The notes beneath the pieces are model-generated. The model was not told the origin of the DNA and did not search any database. It was given only the letters and a program-made list of their open reading frames with translations. Source: Prevotella sp. (GTDB lineage: Bacteria > Bacteroidota > Bacteroidia > Bacteroidales > Bacteroidaceae). Taken from it: 38,491 nucleotides of DNA. Both the position numbers and the translations under genes were made by a program. Positions 33,822-38,491 of this stretch are shown one piece after another. The stretch covers positions 1 through 38,491 of the forward strand of contig JAFSKJ010000025.1 in the NCBI GenBank assembly GCA_017449025.1, given 5' to 3'. The stretch's first letter is position 1, and every line of letters starts with the position of its first letter.

Positions 33822-34207
33822 CTCACCGCGTGATTGTCTCGTTGGCTTCTAACAGCAACCAGAAGCACAACCTTGCCGAGGCGCGCCGGTGTCTTGGCGA
33901 GGCTCTGCTTCATGACGAGCTCTATAGTGACGAGCTATGGACGGAACCCGTGGGAGGCTCGCGCCCCGACCTCTACCTCAACCAGGTTGTGGCGGCCACC
34001 ACAACCCTCGATGCCGACAGCCTCTCGCAGCAGCTGAAGGCCATTGAGGCGCGCTTAGGGCGCACTGCAGAGGCAAGGCGATGCGGATTGGTGCCCATTG
34101 ACCTCGACCTGCTGAGCTTCGACGGCTGCCGTTTCCATCTGCGCGACTGGCAGCGGCCATACGTCAGAGACCTGTTACCACAGATAGCAACCAAAGAACA
34201 ACAATGA
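33818..34207 (+). CDS. folK: 6-hydroxymethyl-7,8-dihydropterin pyrophosphokinase, short form
   Basis: Transfers pyrophosphate from ATP to the pterin in folate synthesis. It has 129 residues, short for HPPK (about 150-160) but usual in Bacteroidetes. The N-terminal VIVSLASNSNQKHNLAEAR and central LYLNQVVAATTTLDADSLSQ fit. The catalytic signature is RRCGLVPIDLDLLSFDG, keeping both Asp of the D-x-D motif but with LVP in place of the common PR. The usual C-terminal loop is minimal. ATG overlaps the maeB stop and its own stop overlaps the next gene, so the three are coupled. Confidence 0.85.
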   Translation: MTHRVIVSLASNSNQKHNLAEARRCLGEALLHDELYSDELWTEPVGGSRPDLYLNQVVAATTTLDADSLSQQLKAIEARLGRTAEARRCGLVPIDLDLLSFDGCRFHLRDWQRPYVRDLLPQIATKEQQ

Positions 34208-35466
34208 ACATACGTCTATTCACAGCCATAGCGGCAATAGTTGCAGTGTCCATGCCATCGCATGCCAAGGGAGTGGCTGACATTCCGCCGGGAAAAGAGG
34301 GTGGGGCGTTTGCCGACTCAACCCTGCGCCTCGACTATACGTTCTGCGGCGACGCCTGCGGGCAGCAAATCTTCGTCGACGAGCTGTCAATGTCGCCCCG
34401 CTGGTATGGCCGCCGCCACCGGCTTGATGAGCTGCCGCTGAAGGGCAACGGACAGCTCACCGTGTGCAGCCACGCCACGGGCGACACCCTTTACCGCCAC
34501 TCTTTCTCCACGCTCTTCCAGGAGTGGTTGGCCACGGCCGAGGCCAAGCAGACGCGGCGCTCGTTTGAGAACGTGTTCCTCATACCCATGCCGCGACAGA
34601 TGGTTGACGTCCATGTGCAGCTCACCGACTTCCATGACAGCGTAACCGCGCAGCTTACTCATACCGTTGACCCTGACGACATACTGATTCGCCGTAAAGG
34701 CTTCGACAGCCACACACCCTACACCACGCTCCAGCAGCCTGCCGACAGTACCCATGCCATACGCATAGCCTACGTGGCCGAGGGCTATACTAAGGACGAG
34801 ATGGAGCTGTTCCGCAGTGACTGCCGCGAGGCCATGGAGGCCCTCTTCGAGCATGAACCCTTCGGACAGATGCGCAGCAGGTTCGGCATCATAGCCGTGG
34901 AGTCTGCGTCGGAAGACAGTGGGACGAGCATCCCGCACCGCGGCATGTGGAAGCGTACGGCTCTTGCCTCACATTTCGACACATTCTACTCCAACCGCTA
35001 TCTCACTACCCTCCACCTTAAGCGCCTGCACGACGTGCTCAGCGGCACGCCCTACGAGCACATTATTATATTGGTGAATACCGACGAGTACGGTGGGGGA
35101 GGCATCTATAACTCCTACAACCTGAGCTACACCCGTGGGACTCAGTTCCATCCGGTAGTGGTGCATGAGTTCGGCCACTCCTTCGGTGGCCTTGGCGACG
35201 AGTATGCATACGGCGACGACGACCCGATGTACTTCAGCGATACCGAGCCGTGGGAGCCTAATCTCACTACCCGTCACGACTTCAGCCGGAAGTGGCAGAA
35301 CCTGATAGACGCCGGCAAGGCGTCGCTCTTCGAGGGCGGCGGCTACCAGAAACACGGCGTATGGCGCGGAGCCGAGAACTGCAGGATGAAAACCAACGAG
35401 GAGCGCGAGTTCTGTGCCGTATGCCAGCAGGCGCTGCAGCGTCTGATACTGTTCTACACCGAGTAG
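34204..35466 (+). CDS. Secreted M64-family metallopeptidase
   Basis: A 420-residue protein with a signal peptide (IRLFTAIAAIVAVSMPSHAK). A beta-rich N-terminal M64 domain is followed by the peptidase domain. The zinc site reads HEFGHSFGGLGDEYAY with an HExxH core, and EDSGTSIPHRG and ENCRMKTNEEREFCAVCQQA are conserved later parts. IgA peptidase M64 of Clostridium ramosum is the family founder; Bacteroidales members are secreted or surface peptidases with unknown targets. Its ATG overlaps the folK stop, so it is the third gene of the maeB operon, though no functional link is obvious. Confidence 0.9.
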   Translation: MNIRLFTAIAAIVAVSMPSHAKGVADIPPGKEGGAFADSTLRLDYTFCGDACGQQIFVDELSMSPRWYGRRHRLDELPLKGNGQLTVCSHATGDTLYRHSFSTLFQEWLATAEAKQTRRSFENVFLIPMPRQMVDVHVQLTDFHDSVTAQLTHTVDPDDILIRRKGFDSHTPYTTLQQPADSTHAIRIAYVAEGYTKDEMELFRSDCREAMEALFEHEPFGQMRSRFGIIAVESASEDSGTSIPHRGMWKRTALASHFDTFYSNRYLTTLHLKRLHDVLSGTPYEHIIILVNTDEYGGGGIYNSYNLSYTRGTQFHPVVVHEFGHSFGGLGDEYAYGDDDPMYFSDTEPWEPNLTTRHDFSRKWQNLIDAGKASLFEGGGYQKHGVWRGAENCRMKTNEEREFCAVCQQALQRLILFYTE

Positions 35467-35478
35467 CAGGCAACCCCC

Positions 35479-35549
35479 AAGCCCCCAACCCCCTAAATGT
35501 GGAGTTCCTGCAGAGTCTGTAGTTCCCCCTTTAGGGGGCAAGGGGGCTT
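35479..35549. repeat. Imperfect inverted repeat between convergent genes (C-run/TTTAGG type)
   Basis: A C-rich arm at 35479-35497 and a G-rich arm at 35530-35549 are nearly complementary (AAGCCCCC and CCCCTAAA blocks), enclosing about 32 nt. The stop codon of the minus-strand gene lies at the end of the right arm. It probably ends both transcripts and resembles a dispersed Bacteroidetes repeat. Confidence 0.6.
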
Positions 35550-35976
35550 ACTTTTTCCGCTTAAACTCCAGCGTGCCCGGCAATTTCTGCCAGCGGCGAT
35601 TCTTGGGGACCTTGAGGGAGCTGCCTTTGAGTTGCCGCAGCTGGTAGACGCTGTCGTTGACACATGTCAGGCGGGCGGTAAGGTCTTCGCTGCCGTAATC
35701 GTTGATAAGGCTCAGCTCGGCAGTCTTGTCATCCTTCACCGTGGCCTTCGTGATAACCCAGCAGAAGGCATTGTTCTTCTTGCCCAAGTAGCCCGGCAGC
35801 TGTCCGTACAGCTCCTGGTCGGGAACGGTGATGGACTCCTCGTAGAAGTCAATCCTCATGAACACCTCATACTCTTCATTGAATATGTATGCGCGGAAAG
35901 GCTTCGAAGCCTCCTCTTGCCCGAAGGCAGCCGTTGCCATGAGCCATGTCATGGCCAGAAATGCAATCTTCTTCAT
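35548..35976 (-). CDS. Small secreted protein of unknown function
   Basis: A 142-residue protein starting MKKIAFLAMTWLMATAAFGQ, a typical cleaved signal peptide. The mature part is beta-rich: SKPFRAYIFNEEYEVFMRID, PDQELYGQLPGYLGKKNNAF, then NDSVYQLRQLKGSSLKV and LPGTLEFKRKK. This suggests a small barrel or lipocalin-like fold. I recognise no named family. I chose ATG 35976 because the signal peptide starts there; an upstream in-frame start at 36030 adds a non-signal stretch and overlaps the -7 box. It is convergent with the M64 gene. Confidence 0.7.
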   Translation of the reverse strand: MKKIAFLAMTWLMATAAFGQEEASKPFRAYIFNEEYEVFMRIDFYEESITVPDQELYGQLPGYLGKKNNAFCWVITKATVKDDKTAELSLINDYGSEDLTARLTCVNDSVYQLRQLKGSSLKVPKNRRWQKLPGTLEFKRKK

Positions 35977-36027
35977 CTGAATATTGTCAGGCAAAGCCTG
36001 CGGACTTTGCGTAATCGTTTGCGGTGG

Positions 36028-36035
36028 CAAAATTA
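36028..36035 (-). promoter_or_regulatory. -7 box of the small secreted-protein gene
   Basis: TAATTTTG on the minus strand, 51 nt before ATG 35976. The -33 region is poor. Confidence 0.45.
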
Positions 36036-36111
36036 CAAATATTATTCAATAAAAAGTGCATGAACAGAAAAATATATGGTGTCTGATGGCTTGTTTTTCG
36101 TTTTTTTTAAG

Positions 36112-36119
36112 TAACTTTG
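36112..36119 (+). promoter_or_regulatory. -7 box of the glycogen synthase gene
   Basis: TAACTTTG, with TTG 18 nt upstream (36091-36093), slightly short of the usual 19-21. ATG 36141 follows 21 nt later. Confidence 0.6.
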
Positions 36120-36140
36120 CAGCCGTTTATAATTATAACG

Positions 36141-37853
36141 ATGGGAAAAGAACATTTAACACCTGACTACATCTTCGAGTCGAGCTGGGAGGTCTGCAAC
36201 AAAGTGGGCGGTATTTACACCGTACTCTCCTCACGCGCCAAGACTCTGCAGGACAGGATGCAGGACAGGATAATTTTTATTGGTCCTGACTTCTGGAAAG
36301 AAAAAGAGTGTCCCTATTTCAAGGAAGACAAGGCGCTGCTCGCCGAATGGCAGTGGCAGGTAAGGGACGGCAACCGTGAGCAAGGGCAGGCGCCACTGAA
36401 CGTGAGGGTGGGACGATGGTCCATACCCGGCCAGCCCATAGCCATACTCGTCGACTTCATGCCCTTCTTCGAGAAGAAGAACGAAATCTACGGCTGGCTG
36501 TGGGAACACTACCAGGTGGACTCCCTACATGCCTACGGCGACTACGACGAGGCATCAATGTTCTCGTACGCCGCTGCCTTGGTGGTGGAGAGCATGTACC
36601 ATTACTTAAGTCATTCAAACCTCAAAACCTCAGAACCTAACTCGCTGAAGGTGGTTTACCACGCCAACGAGTGGATGTGCGGACTCGGCGCCTTGTACAT
36701 CAACAACAAGGTGCCACAGATAGGTACCGTGTTCACCACCCATGCCACGAGCATTGGGCGCTCCATTGCCGGCAACCAGAAGCCGCTCTACGACTACCTG
36801 TTCGCATACAACGGCGACCAGATGGCCGGTGAGCTTAACATGCAGTCGAAGCACTCCATAGAGAAGCAGACAGCATGGAACGTAGACTGCTTCACCACCG
36901 TGAGCGACATCACAGCCCGCGAGTGTGTCGAGTTGCTCGACAAGCCTGTCGACGTGGTGCTGCCCAACGGCTTCGACAACAGCTTCGTGCCCAAGGGTGC
37001 CACATTCACCAAGAAGCGCAAGGCAGCCCGCAAACGCCTGCTTGAAGTTGCCAACGCACTGTTGGGCGACAACCTTGACGACGATACCATCATCGTGTCC
37101 ACCTCTGGCCGCTATGAGTTCCGCAACAAGGGCATCGACGTCTTCGTAGAGGCCATGAACCGACTGCTGCGCGACCGCGACCTGAAGAAGAAGGTGGTGG
37201 CCTTCATCGAGGTGCCAGGATGGGTGGGAGAGCCCAGGCAGGACTTGCAGGAGCGCTTAGCCTCCACTGCGGGGAGTTGCTTCGAGGGGCCTCTCGAAGT
37301 CCCCATGGTCACCCACTGGCTTCACAACATGAGCCACGACCAGGTGCTCAGCATGATGAAGTACTACGACATGCACAACCGCCCCGAGGACAGCGTCAAG
37401 GTAATCTTCCTGCCATGCTATCTCGACGGGCAGGACGGCATAGTCAACATGACCTACTACGACGTGGTGCTCGGCAACGACCTCTGTGTCTATCCGTCAT
37501 ACTACGAGCCGTGGGGATATACTCCCCTTGAGGCCGTAGCCTTCAAGGTGCCCTGCATAACCACCGACCTTGCCGGATTCGGACTCTGGGCAAACGGCAT
37601 GTTCGGACACTATGGCGAACTGGAGGACGGCGTGAAGGTTATTCACCGCACCGACTACAACTACTCGGAGGTGGCCGATGCCATCAAGGATGCCGTCGCC
37701 AAGTTCTCGACAATGACGCCAAAAGAGATTGATGCCTGCCGCAAGGCTGCCGAGAAACTGTCGAAGAAAGCACTCTGGAGCGAGTTCATCAAGTTCTACG
37801 ATGAGGCCTACGACATAGCGTTAAGCAAGGCCCAGGGCAGACAGTCACTTTGA
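36141..37853 (+). CDS. GT3-type glycogen synthase
   Basis: A 570-residue glycosyltransferase that should extend alpha-1,4-glucan chains from UDP- or ADP-glucose. It is like the eukaryotic (GT3) enzyme, not the common GT5 GlgA. The N-terminal ESSWEVCNKVGGIYTVLSSR has the glycine-rich donor loop. HANEWMCGLGALY and TTHATSIGRSIAGN fit GT3, as do SGRYEFRNKGIDVF and the C-terminal PSYYEPWGYTPLEA with its catalytic Glu. A stretch SHSNLKTSEPNS near residue 156 looks inserted and is encoded by short A/C-rich direct repeats. Start ATG 36141; a TTG at 36117 overlaps the promoter. No partner glycogen genes are in the window. Confidence 0.9.
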   Translation: MGKEHLTPDYIFESSWEVCNKVGGIYTVLSSRAKTLQDRMQDRIIFIGPDFWKEKECPYFKEDKALLAEWQWQVRDGNREQGQAPLNVRVGRWSIPGQPIAILVDFMPFFEKKNEIYGWLWEHYQVDSLHAYGDYDEASMFSYAAALVVESMYHYLSHSNLKTSEPNSLKVVYHANEWMCGLGALYINNKVPQIGTVFTTHATSIGRSIAGNQKPLYDYLFAYNGDQMAGELNMQSKHSIEKQTAWNVDCFTTVSDITARECVELLDKPVDVVLPNGFDNSFVPKGATFTKKRKAARKRLLEVANALLGDNLDDDTIIVSTSGRYEFRNKGIDVFVEAMNRLLRDRDLKKKVVAFIEVPGWVGEPRQDLQERLASTAGSCFEGPLEVPMVTHWLHNMSHDQVLSMMKYYDMHNRPEDSVKVIFLPCYLDGQDGIVNMTYYDVVLGNDLCVYPSYYEPWGYTPLEAVAFKVPCITTDLAGFGLWANGMFGHYGELEDGVKVIHRTDYNYSEVADAIKDAVAKFSTMTPKEIDACRKAAEKLSKKALWSEFIKFYDEAYDIALSKAQGRQSL

Positions 37854-37860
37854 TTCATTA

Positions 37861-38111
37861 TTGCGCACAAATAATCCAAAGAAGAAAACCATCATCGCCA
37901 CGTTGCTCGCCCTCATCTGTATGGCGGGGCATGCAAAAGCAAAAGAGGTCGTATGGGAGAACCCCTCGGCCTTTTGGGAGCGTATAACTCCGTGTTTGTA
38001 ATCAACAAGGTGGAGCTGAAGCCCACGGAGACGGTGCTGCACATCGTGGCCACCTACTGTCCGGGCAGCTGGATCCGTTTTGCCAAGGAGTCGTTCGTGC
38101 AGACTCTTTGA
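37861..38111 (+). pseudogene. Frameshifted N-terminal remnant of a secreted protein
   Basis: The first frame reads a signal peptide (KKTIIATLLALICMAGHAKA) then KEVVWENPSAF. The sequence then shifts to another frame reading YNSVFVINKVELKPTETVLH, then CPGSWIRFAKESFVQTL and a stop. Deletion of one A at TTT(A)TGGGAGCG explains the shift exactly: the ancestral join would be AFMGAYN. The pattern resembles the start of Prevotella TlpA/DUF4369-type lipoproteins or exported proteins. The rest of the gene is gone. No start codon other than TTG 37861 is visible. Confidence 0.6.
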
Positions 38112-38177
38112 ATGAAAAATCTGTCAAAAAGAGTCGAGTTTTTGGGGAATTATTTGGTAATATAATATTTCGTGCTG

Positions 38178-38220
38178 TGCGGTTGAAAGACGCTGAAAGC
38201 GTCTACGCTCGGTAACCGCA
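38178..38220. repeat. Two-stem palindromic element
   Basis: TGCGGTT (38178-38184) pairs with AACCGCA (38214-38220), and inside it AGACGCT pairs with AGCGTCT (38188-38204) around a GAA loop. It lies in the non-coding end region 38112-38491. Confidence 0.6.
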
Positions 38221-38265
38221 GTGTCCGAATGCGTAAAAGAAATGGATACTTTATAAAAAAATAAA

Positions 38266-38365
38266 ATGATTATCCGCTATCGTACCACCAAAGCCCCAAA
38301 GGGGCACCCCTGCCTGTGGTCTTATCAGCCCTTCGGGCTTTGGTGGTATCTTTGCGGATAATCAT
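38266..38365. repeat. Large hairpin element with 12 + 14 bp arms
   Basis: ATGATTATCCGC (38266-38277) pairs with 38354-38365, and TACCACCAAAGCCC (38283-38296) pairs with 38335-38348, separated by 5-nt internal loops. The 38-nt interior holds smaller pairings (GGGGCACCCC). TATCTTTG at 38347-38354 resembles a -7 box. It may be a dispersed repeat, a terminator or the leader of a gene past the window. Confidence 0.65.
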
Positions 38366-38399
38366 AAATAATAATATAATGTTACTTTTTTACCTACAT

Positions 38400-38473
38400 T
38401 GCCTACACTATTATATAAATTACTGGTTTACAGGATAATAAACAGTGTAGGCAAAGTGTAGGCAGTGTAGGCA
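38400..38473. repeat. Iteron-like AGTGTAGGCA repeats
   Basis: AGTGTAGGCA occurs at 38444-38453, 38455-38464 and 38464-38473, with one inverted copy at 38400-38409. Multiple copies in both orientations suggest protein-binding sites such as a replication or excision control region of an element that continues beyond the window. Confidence 0.55.
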
Positions 38474-38491
38474 GAATTTTTCGACCTGTGC

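Overview
The window looks like a Bacteroidales chromosome segment, most likely from a Prevotella-like genome. Many genes are preceded by the Bacteroidota -7 box TAnnTTTG, some with a TTG/TTTG element 19-21 bp upstream. Ribosome binding sites are mostly weak. Gene content fits too: Bacteroidetes-type ParC, a GT3 glycogen synthase, a MaeB-type malic enzyme fused to a phosphotransacetylase domain, an M64 peptidase, BspA-like secreted-protein domains and large GGGN-repeat secreted proteins. The species cannot be fixed from the sequence alone.

Left part (1-13.8 kb): two mobile-element helix-turn-helix genes, the second fused to the C-terminus of a secreted BspA-like protein. Then a glutaminase-less GMP-synthase-like ATP pyrophosphatase converges on full-length guaA with a 1-nt gap. 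A nucleotidyltransferase shares an operon with guaA, divergent from an MFS transporter. Next come an acyl-CoA synthetase with its cupin/HTH regulator, tRNA-Lys(CTT) with promoter and terminator, and a parC - DUF3316 - S41 lipoprotein operon.

Middle part (13.8-31.2 kb): a 1217-residue secreted GGGN-repeat protein with a ~300-nt, highly structured 5' leader. It is followed by an eroded, AT-richer mobile and defence island. This holds an integrase N-terminal stub, a long inverted repeat that could be an oriT, and an orphan MobA-like gene. The core is a type I restriction-modification operon: XRE regulator, three helically phased repeats, an HsdM protein fused to a single-TRD HsdS, HsdR, and an AlbA_2/Schlafen-type protein. 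Beyond it lie a perfect 34-bp palindrome, an IS1595 transposase remnant, a HIRAN gene with a coupled 57-codon gene, an MntA/HepT (MNT-HEPN) pair whose hepT seems to lack a normal start codon, and an N-terminally truncated WYL regulator. The MntA/HepT module sits between 31-bp direct repeats.

Right part (31.3-38.5 kb): a second copy of the 160-bp promoter-bearing repeat seen upstream of the guaA-like gene drives the overlapping maeB-folK-M64 operon. A convergent small secreted protein and a GT3 glycogen synthase follow. Then come a frameshifted secreted-protein remnant and a repeat-rich end with a large hairpin and iteron-like GTGTAGGC motifs.

Small palindromic repeats recur between genes, and sequences like them appear in frame inside GuaA (twice). 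A non-palindromic, repeat-like segment may be inserted in the glycogen synthase.
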